From Plazaster borealis (Eukaryota; Echinodermata; Asteroidea; Forcipulatida; Labidiasteridae), in assembly GCA_021014325.1 (NCBI GenBank), contig CM037470.1, forward strand, positions 7,171,147 to 7,235,146: a stretch of DNA of 64,000 nucleotides, written 5' to 3'. Of the stretch, positions 22,101 to 33,654 are shown piece after piece. Each line of letters begins with the position of its first letter. Position 1 is the first letter of the stretch. The translations under genes were made by a program, and so were the position numbers. Below the pieces are notes generated by a model, which was not told where the DNA came from, searched no databases, and worked only from the letters and a program-made list of their open reading frames with translations.

Positions 22101-25100
22101 ATGTGCGCATGCTCAGAACTTCGTAAACAATGGAAATTTACCTGCAAAGTCTGCTGCCACCTAGCGTTCCAAAGTCTCTCATTAAGAAAGTTTGACACAA
22201 GTCATGGTAGGTAAAGTCCCACATCTATTGATCAATCTTATGCTAATGATTACATGTGACGTACTTATGACCGATCTCGTGACACATGGTACCTGCGATC
22301 GATGACACTGCCCGATGTATTGTGACAGATACCGAGGATTTCTTACCGCACGACGCGAGGAAAGCAAGTCCAGTGTTACCTCTAACGGGATATCTATTGA
22401 AAACAAATACATTTATACAAGATATTACAAAAACATTGTTTCAAGAGACAGACATGTGATGTTGTAAATAATTCAACAAACGCTCAAATCATTCCAGACT
22501 TATTTCTACCATCCCTTACATAAAGATATTCAATAACGATCAAAGGTGGTAAAAGGGACTAAATAACATTAAAGGGCGTTGTCACACGAGGCAAATTTTA
22601 CAGACAACTTGGAGGCAACCAACTGCAGTGCATGCTATGGGATCACTTTGGTAGCACAGGAGTAATTTTTAAAACAATGTCTTACGATCCCCAAGAATAA
22701 CATGTGAACATTCAAATGTGAATGCATTCTCTTCTTGGAGATTGCCTGGAACTGGTTACCTGTAAATTGCCTCGTGTGACATGAAACTTAGACCTCATGC
22801 ATTGACGTCATCACGCCACCATCTAGAGGTAAAACTCTGACGAAACAATGGAAACGCGCATCTTTGTATGCGCGGCGCACAGGATGAGCCAATTTTAAAC
22901 TAGCTTTCTTTTGACCTCTGGCCGAAGGAAATGACGTCATGTGCAGAAAGTCTGTAATGATGTGAACGACTTACCCAGAAACAAATGCAGCATTGTCCCA
23001 GTGTTGTGGATCAGACTTGGGCGGATTTGCCGTGCCGCAGTAATCTTTAGCCGCCCTCAAAGTCGCTCTTATACTTTCATTTGACTTGAATACTGTCTAC
23101 ATATTAAGGTACAAATCAAAGGTAGAATGTAAAGCACTAACAGTTAGTTTAACACAGGCTTTAATAATATCGTGTACGCATTAACTTTGGGCTAGTACTT
23201 TGCTTAACTATAGCTTATTCTTAACAAGAACAACAAATAATGCATTACCTTACATAAAAATTCGTTTAATTATTAAGTTGAAGATTAGATGAAGTAGTGA
23301 GTATTAAACTGGATGATGCTAACTTTTGTTTTAGTAAGACGTTTACATCCCAGCCTTCAACCATCATAAATTAATTTCTAATCAAAACTATAATTGTAAT
23401 TGAATTATGGCTACACTGCAAACACTGGGCTGTTGAAATTGACATCACGAGTGTTACCACAAATAATCAAAATTTACTCCATAGAGTGTTAAAATAACAC
23501 TTAATTCTGCCAAAACAATTACACTGGTGTTATTTTAACACCATATGATTTGAATTTTTATTCTCTCTTCGGTATCTCTATATGTGACAACACCCATGGT
23601 GTCAATTTTAACACCCCCGTTTTGGCAGTGTAGCAAGTAAGTGTGACAACTACTGCATGCAGTTAAGAAACTCCTACCTCGTCGGCAAAATAAGCCGCAT
23701 GGACTAACTTTGGAACCAAGTTCGTTCCAACCAGAGATGGCTTTTGAAAGACGCCTTTTACCTGCATTTCAAAAACAATAACAACAACACTCTCAATCTA
23801 AAAACACGAAAAATGATGTCAGAGATTGTTTGTTTCTTTGTGTTAAATTAAACACACAAAAAGTGCAAACAGAACAAAAAAACTGTGTAGTATTGCTGGT
23901 TAAAATTTGGGGGGTTTTCCTCACCAAGTTAAACAGGGCCAAATATTCCGAATAGAAAGTGTCTCCAGCTTTCTGCCAGGCTTGGTAGTCATAAAACAAT
24001 GCCAGCTCAAGGTATTTGGTTGACTGTCCTTCACACGATGATTCAAAATCAACTTCATCTTCCTCGAAAACATCCAAATCTTCGTCCTCTGTTGAAAAAT
24101 CAGTGCGTAATATTTATTTTTAAATCAGTGTAAAACGGGTGTTATTTCATTTCAGCATGCGTTAATCTTTTTGCAACCAGTGTTTGTGTAACTTGCGGCA
24201 TAGCTTCCACAGATTTAAAACATATTTTGGGTATAGTTTTTTGAACAAGACATGATTGTAGGTGGTGCACCTTTACGTATGATAAACTTGGATCAGTATA
24301 GTATATGTAAAAATGGTATATACCCCATGCATATCACATCACGTCACACGAACAAATGGTGTCCTGTTACGAGCACAGTCTGTACGATGGGATTCATGTC
24401 ACTCATCCCTTTATCACCCTCCACCCGGGTAGCCCATCTCGCAGGCTTCAAAATTCTGAACTTTCTCGGCATTTGGCACGACTTCGCACCACAATGTATG
24501 CTGATGCCGGTATCTTTTTCTTTTACACATTTAATTTAGATTTGCCTCAATAAAACTTTAATTTTGTATAATATCCTTTTGTAACTGTTTAGCTGTAATT
24601 GGGATTTCTTGAAATGAGAGACGAGAATTAATATTTTATTCCATTCTCTTAAAGGGGCACTATCGTTGTGATCACAGCGAGTCTGTGGTCAGACATTAAA
24701 TTCTGAACTCTCACTTAGTTACTGCACAGACGTGGCGATAATAATGACGTCGCCCTGTAAAGCTTTTGTTAGTGGTGTGACGCGAGTGTCGTAACTGGGT
24801 GAGAGTTCATGTTTCCATGTCCAGCCACAAGCAGACTATGATCACGACGACAGTGCCCCTTTAATCGAAGTGTCAGCCTGAATTATCTGAGTCACTTCTT
24901 TCTAGCCAGTTGACTGTAGTTTGTCCGTTTAAAAGTATTGTCCTTCGTATAGACTGTGCAAGTCTCGCGCGTATCGGAACGAGAAAACACGAAAAACGAA
25001 GAATTTTTTTTTATATCTATGACAAAATTTGAACATATAAAATGAGTTTTAGCTTTTATAATAAATACACAAACAATTTATTAACTATTATAAGTAGGAT

Positions 25101-28100
25101 TTGACACTTTGCATGGTGGAAATACGATATGGAAAGGTTTGCGGTAACACCATGTAATATCTCTAAATGAGTTGGGGTGGTTCTGAAAAGAACCGTTTGT
25201 TTCAACTCGACGTTTCTATCAGTATGCTCTGATTGTCTTCTGGAGAAAGCTGGACTCTGATGCTGCATGCTGCTTAAGTACTGTGGATGCGGTTTAGCTT
25301 GGTGATGCACGAAGGCGGGAAATAGAGACGGGAAATGGAGCTCGGTGATGCATGGTAAAAGTGGATCCTGCTCTGGAGCCTTGGACTAGTGTGTGGGGAG
25401 TGTGTGCTCACTGAACTGTGTCAGTAGGAACAAGCACAGGGGATAGTGAGGGTGCGGGGCCTAGGGGACTGAGGGTATAGAAGACCCAAAGCAGTCTGAA
25501 AGGTGGTGAGGGGCTTATGCGGACTGAGGGTATAGGGGACGAAAAGCAGTCTAAATAATGATGTTGGGGCCTAGGGGACTGAGAGTATAAATGACCCAAA
25601 GCAGTCTAAGGGTGGGTGCCTAAGGGGGGCGGGAGAAGACTAAGTTAGGGGTTTGGTGCCTAGGGAGTGACCGTGGATATAGAAGATCCATTTTAATTAT
25701 TATAGAAACAAAATTAAAACTCTGGGACAATGATGCTTATTTGATGTAAACTTTTAAAACAAACTTTTGTAAATCCACACCCGAAACGGCAACCACTAAA
25801 AGCTGGTTTATACGCAGACGGGCGATGATCGCGCGGGCGTAAAATAAACGACGCATTTTATAGAGGACGCTGACGCCTCAACGACCACAGACTGCAATGA
25901 AAAGGCTTATCGTCTGGAATTTACAGCGTCTAGAAATTATCATTGCATGACCAAAACAGCCTATTGCAACGTCCATATACCCCTTGCATAACGCAAAACG
26001 CTACAGGGACGCTGAGGTTACGCGCACGTTTTTACGCACAAAGAACAGCTGTCATGACTTTGAAATATCCAAAAATATAGGATAATTTAATTAGTCCTGT
26101 GGTTTATCCATTCTGTGTTAAAAACTTCACAGAGCGCGCTGTCAAAAGACGCATAAGGTCATAGAGCAACTGGCCCCCACTCAGTATTGCGTTGAAATAC
26201 GTGCATTTTTACACGCGCGTACTTAGCGCCCGGCGAGAGCCCTACAAGCGATTGAATGTTTTTAACAAGCGTGAGCAGTAATTTTTTGTAAGCCAATCAG
26301 CGTTGATTTTCTGTGCTTCCCTTCCAGGGGTTAGTGATGAGAGGTATCGATACGGCGCGCTGCCCATGGTAGCGAGGCTGGGCTGAGACAACCTCGTTCC
26401 CAGTGGTGTACGATCTCGCCCTAAACAAGTGGTGTAATTCCTTACCTACTCCACACAAAACATCGTCGTCACTGCCCTTGTACACGACATGTGGTTGACC
26501 AAGTCCTAAGGTGTTCATCTCCAGTGCATATTTCCCGCTCACGGGTTGGACTACCATCGTTCCCTTTTCATAGATAATGATTGCAGTCTACAAGATAGTA
26601 AAGATACGGAAGCTTGAATTGCCTTCACGTTACTTACTGAGTTACCGAGATCAGTTATCTCAGAAACACGGAATGTTTTCATGGAAAGACACAACTCAAA
26701 GATAAGGTATCTCTGAAACTAGGAATTATGGAATTCAATGATAAGGTATCCCAGAAAATCGGAATTCAACAATAAGGTATCTAGGAAATATGGAATTCAA
26801 TGATAAGGTATCCCAGAAACTCGGAATTCAATGATAAGGTATCTCTGAAACTCGGAATTCAATACTAAGGTATCTAGGAAATATGGAATTCAATAATAAG
26901 GTATCCCGGAAACGCGGACTTCAATTATTAAGGTATCAAGAAGTACGCACAACCGTTGAGCGTTGCGTGCAAAGTTGTACGATTCCCGAAACAGGCATTC
27001 ATGAATGGCAATAAAAGAGCAGTGAACCAGTCTTATTAAATGGCCGTTTTAAACATTGCAGGGTAGAGGCCGTGCGATAAAGGACCGAGCCGAAATTACA
27101 TTGGCCACAATTCTGCCGGTTTTTAAGCGGCTGTTTAAGACCTCGTCACTACTCTTTTATTCCCTTATTGAACAATGGGCATGGATTTGGCCTTAAATTG
27201 CATATTACACTGAGATAGAAGGTAACATTTAAAAATAGTTGGTCAGTAAAATCAATAAAAGTTACGAGCAGTGATGGGGGTACAGGTAGGTTAACGACAA
27301 ACACTTACCAATCCATGACTGGTTTCTGCTGATACAATTGACTCCGGGTCAGAGGTCACGAGTCCAGAGTACAAACGATCGGTACGGAGTGGGATCGTAG
27401 ATTGTCCTTCCTCAGAGATTCTCACCATTTCTCGTGTAACAACGCCTTTGTCGTCATGATGTAGGTTCAAGTGAAGAGTTTCTCCAAAGGCATCTACAGT
27501 AATCTGGAGATAATCTGCAGGAGACTCATCGCTGGTGATTGCTACTGAGCCCTCGTTCGTTAGTTTCTTAGGGTACACAATTTCGTACTCGGGTACTTTT
27601 AGAAAACAAAATTAAAACATTAACAACAAATACGTTTTATTAAGAATGCCATCTAGATACCTCGTTGAATGTCAGGGTATGGTACAAAGAAACAATTAGA
27701 GCAATAGCACGAAAGCTGCTAATTGAACATTTCAACAAGACTTGATGAAGGCATCAATCATGCTTTAATGGTCTGTTTACTCTTTGTAAAACCTGAACAC
27801 CCATAGATATTTTAGGAAATTGAAGTGATGTAGTCTCGTCCGGGTCGAGGGTGAGTTTTGGTTTGGAGCCCCACAACTTTGGGAAATTTGTTCCATACTG
27901 TGACCTCTCACAAAACTATAATTGACATGTCTCAGGAAATTTGTCAGATGTTTCTCAAAAATGTAAATTTTGCTTCTTACCATCGTCGTGTTCTTGGACT
28001 CCAAAGATTCTGTATACCTCTGAGGATTCTAGTCTTATTGCTTTAGTCTTGATCAATGTTGAAGGGAGACCAGACTCTGTGTCTGAAGACAGATCCTGTG

Positions 28101-28637
28101 CAGTGGGTTGGTACAAAGAAGCGTTTTCATGTTTTTTTTCTTATTTTGTTTACGGAATAGAACATTTTTTAACAATAATATTTATCAGGACAAACGATTG
28201 TTTCAAAAATGACCAGCCGTAAGATGCAGTGTCTGGCACCAGACTCGCATTCTTGAAGCAAAGTATAATGGAGAAGTTGAGTAAGACGCGTTACTATGAT
28301 TGCGTCTCTTTAACACGTGGTATGCGTGTACATAGGCTACCCATGGGAGCAGAGATGGTTTAAAACCCTGCAAAGAGGTAAACTGTCATCACATCCTGAC
28401 ATATTTAAATACATTTTGCTGATGCAAGGACACTATAATGTGTATTGTTTAAAACAAAACTATGTCGGTCTCCAACACAAAGGGAAATGTTGACAGCAAA
28501 ATGATGGCGCCAGACTGATAATTTATTAAAAAGGAAAGTGGCATACAGTTTGTATAATAAACATGAATACTTACCCTACTTGGCTTGGCCGAAACGGCAA
28601 GTGCTGACAATACAACAAGCAATATTGCGATCTTCAT
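19191..28637 (-). CDS. Secreted M12B (reprolysin) metalloprotease, copy 2; ten coding exons
   Basis: Coding exons: 28575-28637, 27981-28095, 27309-27595, 26446-26587, 23925-24088, 23678-23761, 22975-23096, 22347-22393, 22265-22307, 19191-19326. All are open and in phase, giving 400 residues; exon 5 is 3 bp shorter than in copy 1. The signal peptide, VLCGV switch, HEIGHNLSMKHD zinc site and YIMNP Met-turn all match copy 1, including Ser in place of the family's Gly. By eye about 30 residues differ from copy 1. Most are in the prodomain (exon 3) and the acidic linker (exon 5); exons 1 and 9 encode identical residues. Intron 9 is swollen to 2.9 kb by an antisense LINE. The gene looks functional, and a new role after duplication is possible but not shown. 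Confidence 0.88.
19394..19668. mobile_element. GGTCA-rich MITE, copy 2 version
   Basis: Inverted ends CTCCGGGGTCAGAATTGACC and GGGTCAATTTTGACCCCGGGG. A stretch near 19,485-19,553 is not present at the matching place in copy 1. Confidence 0.65.
19777..21546 (+). pseudogene. Reverse transcriptase ORF of the CR1/L2-type element (partial)
   Basis: 589 codons, whose first Met and next three residues come from flanking host DNA because the element is truncated at its 5' end. RT motifs are intact: SNYRPISNL (157-165), VLLDFSAAFDTVDH (227-240), GVPQGSVAGPL (287-297), YADDTQLYV (320-328) and, later, KIQRVQNTAARLV and LHWLPV, typical of the CR1/L2 group. There is no apurinic endonuclease domain. Near 21,440 the frame shifts: the expected C-terminal phrase (NSLPVHIRQ) continues in the +1 frame. 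It is therefore not autonomous. Its role would have been target-primed reverse transcription. Confidence 0.85.
19790..21697 (+). mobile_element. 5'-truncated CR1/L2-type non-LTR retrotransposon
   Basis: Copy 1 has the empty site (GGTTGCTTATTACGGCAGG near 4,525). Copy 2 reads GGTTGCTTATT, then the element, then TTATTACGGCAGG. The target duplication is short (about TTATT). The 3' end is a short (TTA)n-like tail, typical of L2/CR1. It is antisense within intron 9 of metalloprotease copy 2. Confidence 0.85.
22050..22170. mobile_element. Small inverted-repeat element in intron 9 (copy 2)
   Basis: Same element as 4868-4988: GGACGCTAGGTGGCAGCAG and its inverse CTGCTGCCACCTAGCG. Confidence 0.7.
22791..22952. 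mobile_element. TGACGTCA MITE (copy 2, intron 7)
   Basis: Counterpart of 5604-5771, with TGACGTCATC near the left end and ATGACGTCATGTGC near the right end. Confidence 0.65.
23414..23630. mobile_element. CACTGCAAA MITE (copy 2, intron 6)
   Basis: Counterpart of 6870-7084. TA directly precedes CACTG and directly follows CAGTG. Confidence 0.75.
24649..24864. mobile_element. TTAA-flanked MITE in intron 4 of copy 2
   Basis: TTAA at both borders (24649-24652, 24861-24864) with inverted ends AAAGGGGCACTATCGT and ACGACAGTGCCCCTTT. It is a piggyBac-type non-autonomous element of 216 bp. Confidence 0.8.
25110..25260 (+). repeat. Single-arm copy of the 37.5-kb hairpin element
   Basis: The phrase from GGAAATACGATATGGAAAGG through CAGTATGCTCTGATTGTCTT matches one arm of the hairpin at 37494-37776. 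A partial inverse copy lies near 29,255-29,340. Confidence 0.65.
25450..25615 (+). repeat. Short tandem repeat, about three 55-bp units
   Basis: Units share GGGACTGAGGGTATAGAAGA and AAAGCAGTCTGA-like phrases. Located in intron 4 of copy 2. Confidence 0.6.
26690..26940 (+). repeat. Minisatellite of about 37 bp in intron 3 of copy 2
   Basis: About seven units of AATTCAATGATAAGGTATC plus a variable AGAAACTCGG-like part. I did not see it in copy 1. Confidence 0.7.
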
Positions 28638-28845
28638 ACTGTAAGGCGTGCCGTTTTCTCGTCTGGATCCAATGAAGTTATGAAGCATTTTATACGGAAT
28701 GTGTTTATCTCGACATAATGAAGAAAACCGCCCTAATTGATTTGAATACACAACGAAACACGTGGACGAAAGCGATAAAACTATAGATCACCATACCTGT
28801 CACTCACCATTCGTAAGGCATATAATAATATGCAAGAACCTTGGG

Positions 28846-28852
28846 TTTTATA
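28846..28852 (-). promoter_or_regulatory. TATA box of metalloprotease copy 2
   Basis: TATAAAA on the minus strand, in the same context (GGCTGCTATAAAACC) as copy 1, with the downstream donor GTGAGT (exon boundary at 28808). Conservation between otherwise diverging flanks supports a core promoter. Confidence 0.5.
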
Positions 28853-28930
28853 GCAGCCACTTTATCGCATTTGTTTTGGGAAGTATCTATTAAGTAAAAA
28901 TAAACCCTACCTGCAACAATAATGTAGGCC

Positions 28931-29700
28931 TAGTTGAAGGTTATCTAAAAAAAATTCACAAAACGTCCATATTTGGTGATGGTCCGTTCTGTTGAAATGT
29001 CAAGCCAAACTTCAGTAATCATGTCTTTGTTATTTGTTTAATGTTATTAATATAAAAAAAATCTACTTTTCAGTGAAAGCTCTTGAAAAATCTTTAAAAA
29101 TCGTGCATTGTTACAGTATATATTGTGTAAATAAAATTATGAAAAAAAGTATTGCATATATTCTGTTTTCTCTTTACATAATTGTATTCTGATTTTTCTG
29201 CTGAAAAGTGGAACATTTGATATTGCATTCATATCTGGCATGAATAACATTATAGATCGTCTTCTCCTGAAGATGATCGGAGCATACTGATTGAGACGTC
29301 GAGTTGCTAACCAATTTATTTTTCTTCAGAACTACCATAGTTCTTACAGAAAGTTGATTTAAATGGTGTCTCGTCAAACCTCACTTGGTAGTTGGAAAAC
29401 GTAATTTCACTCATTAACGTATGTATATATTTATTTTGAAAGTATTATTCAAAGCATCTTGTTCTAAATATTCCATTCAATTTCAAAAAGAGATGTCTGC
29501 ATTTTCTGTGGCCCGTTCTAGTATCCAGTGCGGTGCATGGCAGCCCTGCCTGACACAGACCTTGTGTAGAAGTTTGATGAAATTATGTTTCCTGTCTGAC
29601 CTTTGCCCTGGTGTCAGTGGGGCGGGCTTTGATGGGATTTGGAGGTGCTTGGAGGGTTTCCATAGTTCTTTATATCTACTTTAAGTAAAGGTTTCGTTTA
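28931..29700. other. AT-rich stretch without a gene
   Basis: Only a fragment of the hairpin element (about 29,255-29,340, minus orientation) was recognised. Confidence 0.5.
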
Positions 29701-29975
29701 GATTGGATCAATATACGTCCCTTGCATGCATAGGCCGCTGGGCTCAAACCATAGAGCTATATATGGTTCAAACCAGAGCCGTATATTGGGAGAGTTGCGA
29801 CATAGAGGGACCAGTTTTTTTGGTCACGTGGTTGCTGGGCGCCATTTTCGGTCCAACAAACACAGCTAGGAACAACAACAACGAACAACTAGCTGCGACT
29901 GTACTGTAAGCTCGACACGGACGGTCTGTGTAAGGCGACAACAACAAGGAACGGGACCAAAGACTCGCAAGCAAA

Positions 29976-30121
29976 ATGCCGGGATGTAGTGCTTGGGGTT
30001 GCACTTTATAACTGGCTTGAAGATGTATCGGTTCCCATGGGATAAAGCGAGGAGAGAAGTTTGGGAAGTGAATGTGAAGCGGAGCAACTGGCATCCTAAC
30101 TCAAATTCATGCCTTTGTGAG
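29976..30121 (+). pseudogene. THAP zinc-finger exon with a frameshift
   Basis: ATG at 29976 opens with MPGCSAWGC, the typical C-x4-C start of a THAP domain. The reading frame then hits TAA. In the next frame the domain continues as KMYRFPWDKARREVWEV and SNWHPNSNSCLCE, with the conserved FP and W of THAP, ending at a good donor (GAG then GTAAGT). THAP domains bind DNA in host regulators and in P-element transposases; no downstream partner exon was recognised. Part of the exon is copied 392 bp downstream. Either a pseudogene or an assembly error of one base. Confidence 0.6.
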
Positions 30122-30832
30122 GTAAGTATAAAGTAGTATAAACTGGGGCGCTGTAGTGTAGGCCTACTCCTTAATTTATTTTATTTTGACAACAATTAAT
30201 CTGCAGTCGTCAATTGTTTTTTATTAAAGGAGTACATCACCCCAGTTACTGTTGGGTACGTCGTAAACTAACAATCCATCGGCGAAATTAGTTGGTCGAT
30301 GGTGTCGTATTTCCATCATCAGATTAACTTTTGTCCCGCGATGGTTAATTATTATTTTAATGATAAATTAATAAATGGTTAACGATAGTTTCCATTACAG
30401 TGCCTGATGCCAAGACCGCAGGCTGGGCTTGTTTTATTGCGAGGAGAGAAGTTTGGGAAGTGAATGTGAAGCGGAGCAACTGGCATCGTAACTCAAATTC
30501 ATGCCTTTGTTGTGAGGTATAGTATGAAGTAGTATAAACTGGGGCGCTGTAGGCCTGCTCCTTAATTTATTTTATTTTGACAACAATTAATCTGCAGTCG
30601 TCAATTGTTTTTTATTAAAGGAGTACATCACCCCAGTTACTGCTGGGTACGTCGTAAACTAACAATCCATCGGCGAAATTAGTTGGTCGATGGTGTCGTA
30701 TTTCCATCATCAGATTAACTTTTGTCCCGCGATGGTTATTTATTATTTTAACGATAAATTAATAATTGGTTAACGATAGTTTCCATTACAGTGCCTGATG
30801 CCAAGACCGCAGGCTGGGCTTGTTTTATTGCT
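30047..30832 (+). repeat. 392-bp tandem duplication across the THAP exon end
   Basis: 30047-30438 is repeated at 30439-30832 with few differences. The duplicated part begins inside the THAP exon (GCGAGGAGAGAAG) and includes its donor and intron start. The second donor is altered to GAGGTATAG. Confidence 0.85.
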
Positions 30833-32663
30833 CTGGAATTAGACGCATTTAAAAAATATATATATACCAGAATCAAAATGAGAAAAAATACACAGTTTAT
30901 TGTACATTAAACGGTTTTTATTTTAACAAGCACCAACTGACTTTAATAAACTATTTATCTCATTTTACTTTATGTTATGGGCAAGTGTATGTATAAGGTC
31001 TTGGGTCTATACTTCGATACTTGACAACATAATTGAATAATATGTATCACTAAATCCAGACTCAATAACATGTCAATAAATAAGTCTACTTTTGAGCATA
31101 ATTTGTTTGAATTAAAGATACTTTTTAGTAACACAGTGAGTTATTGCGAACTGCAGAAAGTTAAAACAGACTGCAGTCCCAACCGTCTTCCTTCACCAGA
31201 AAGTTTCCAAACTGAGGAAGTCGCCCCAAAACAGACATCATATGCCCACCATGACATGCATGATGAAAGAAGGTAGTAAATCAACATCAGCGGAGCATTC
31301 ATACTCTGCAGCACCACAATGCTCATCCACTGAAAATTGTAAATAAGTAAGTAAATAAGTAAGTAATAAACAACACAATTGTATTCCTAAATATATATTT
31401 TTCAAATTGTTCAGTTGTTACTCACTTTTTTGTAACTAATACAAAGCACTTCAGATTGACACACAGTTCTCTTGGTATAGCAGCAATTTTCTTGTACTAC
31501 TACCATTGAGAGCGGATGTGAGTGGTTTGATCTTGTGGGTCAGGGGTTTGTGGGTCAAGGGTTGTTGCGATAATCGTAAGGTTCCTAAATCTTTTAATAC
31601 GTTATCACAACTAGGTCAGAGGCAGCAAAACAAAAGTGAACTACATTTACTACACTGGTGGTAGTATCACAGTCGTAAGTACGCAGGTATGCAGCCCCCT
31701 CTATTACTATAGTATTTGTTATCTAATTTACTTAGTCAAGAAGAAACTTTATAAACTTGATCAAGCCAAGACTAAGATAATGGGTCATCCAAAGTTTTCA
31801 ACTTTTTCACCATCGTACAAACTTACAAAGAGACTGCATGCGACTATTTGATAATTAAATAATGTGCTCAATTTTGAATGAAAATTGTTGAAAGGTTTGG
31901 ACGGTCCCTGAAGTAGGAGGGCTTAGAGATAGACAAAGACTGTATTTAGAGCCTAGCTAGAGTGGTTATGTTTTTAAAACACAGTTTGAGTTTCGTAAGT
32001 TCTAACTTATTGAGGAGAACGCCCAGCATGAAATTCAAAGCAAACCAAAATAATCATTGTTAATCCTGCATTTAACAAAAAAATGTTTTGCCTTGCTACA
32101 TTATTTTGTTTGAATTTGTCCCTGTACATAAAAATGTAAATATTGTAAAATATAAAATGTTCCTGTAGGCCTACATGTTATTGTTAATTATAATAAATAT
32201 GATGAGCATGAACAATGCATCAGTCATTAAAATTTCAACAGTTAAACAAATGACATGGTCTACATGTTATTGTTTCTGTCTGAACCATGTGTTGCAGTAG
32301 TTGCGATAATCGTAACCCTCCATCCTCCCGACGGTCGGGAGGATGGAGGGATACGATTATCGCAAGTAGTGTTGCACCGGACCGGAGGCCAACATGGAGT
32401 TTTGCATACAGAGTCAAACTCAAAACAAACTTTTCACGTGCATAAAACTTAAAAGCATAAGAGTCTTAGTAGAAGATTGGACGAATTTATTTCTCTACCT
32501 AAATGACAGATTCCCGCTGATCTGCTCAAACTAAAGTAGTGTCTTTGTTTTTACAAAAAAAAATAACATGGATTATCTCGTGTGCCAGCAAATTGCGGTC
32601 GTCCGAGTCGTAGACGCGTTTTTCATGCTAAACTCGTTTCATTACTCTGGTCCTGTGTGTTCG
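30833..32663. other. No gene recognised; microsatellite and a hairpin
   Basis: (AAGT)n occurs at about 31,340-31,372. A long hairpin lies at 32,301-32,365. Short open frames here have no recognisable content. Confidence 0.45.
32301..32365. repeat. 65-bp near-perfect hairpin
   Basis: TTGCGATAATCGTA pairs with TACGATTATCGCAA, and CCTCCATCCTCCCGAC with GTCGGGAGGATGG. The outer phrase TTGCGATAATCGTAA also occurs alone near 31,564. Confidence 0.8.
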
Positions 32664-33654
32664 TAGCCTTTTGTCAAGGCCTTCGTGGCTTGGACAGCTA
32701 CGTAGAGCCATGATCCCAAGCGACACGAAGGGAAGACCACGCACGCGAGTGGCGCAGCCACGAGGGCCTTTTCCAACTTGTTTGCGGTTTCCAATGTTTT
32801 TCTTTATAATCTCGATTTTTGCTACCCTGTTAGGGTAGCAGAATTCCAAACCAATCAGAAGCGACGGGGGTCAGCGGGGTCAGCATACATTAACAATCTA
32901 AAATTAACAAATATACAAATGGCGATCGTTTCGTCGTCATCAGAACTAGTCTAGTAATAGTATCATCAGACGAATCTTTCGATAATTGTATGGGATATGC
33001 TGCTAGGAAACTCGGCAAAACTCGAGGTTAAACCCTTAGTTACAGCGTCAGGTGATTGGTGGAGCTCTACGCGGGCATGATGTTTTCGTAACTCTCCCCA
33101 TCCCACCGGATATGGTGTTCCATGGTTCAAGCGGTCCTGTCACAATGTGTTGACTATCTTCGTCGACAACTTCATCAACAAGTTACTGTGAGCTATGCGC
33201 GTACACACGACGACGTACACACACGCACACACACAGTGCACACAGACAACAACAATCATCCATCTTGGATTCGTTTATATTTCGTTTTTGGGTATTATGA
33301 TGCATTCATGTCTGTTGCATTCACGCTACCTTTTTCCAGATTATGTCAAAGTAATTGATTCTTCATTCTCTTATATTATTATATTTATAAACGTATTTTC
33401 CCGTGAACTCACTTCCATGTTGTCCGAATTGATTTCTTGTTAGTATTTTCAGTTTACTCAACCCAGCTTTCTAACAAACGGACGAAACTAGGGGAAGTCC
33501 GCGTTTTGATTGGTTAGTCGTTCAGCCCTTTACTTATTTGCATACACGTTATGAATAATGCACGTTTCATACTCTGTGAATAATTCATAAACAAAACCAC
33601 AAAATCATGTTGGAAAAGGCCCTCGTGGCTGCGCCACTCGATGACAAAAGGCTA
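32664..33654. mobile_element. About 990-bp inverted-repeat element
   Basis: Outer 13-bp ends TAGCCTTTTGTCA / TGACAAAAGGCTA are exact inverses. Inside them, a 32-bp stretch (32746-32777) with GTGGCGCAGCCACGAGG is perfectly inverted at 33609-33640. A (CA)n-like run lies at about 33,210-33,245. No transposase. Confidence 0.65.

Larger units (their letters stand above)
18143..28930. repeat. Segmental duplication, copy 2
   Basis: Direct-orientation copy of 3,031-13,928. It contains an intact second metalloprotease gene. Copy-2-only features include the CR1/L2 retrotransposon in intron 9 and, in introns 3 and 4, a TTAA MITE and short tandem repeats that I could not place in copy 1. Confidence 0.9.
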
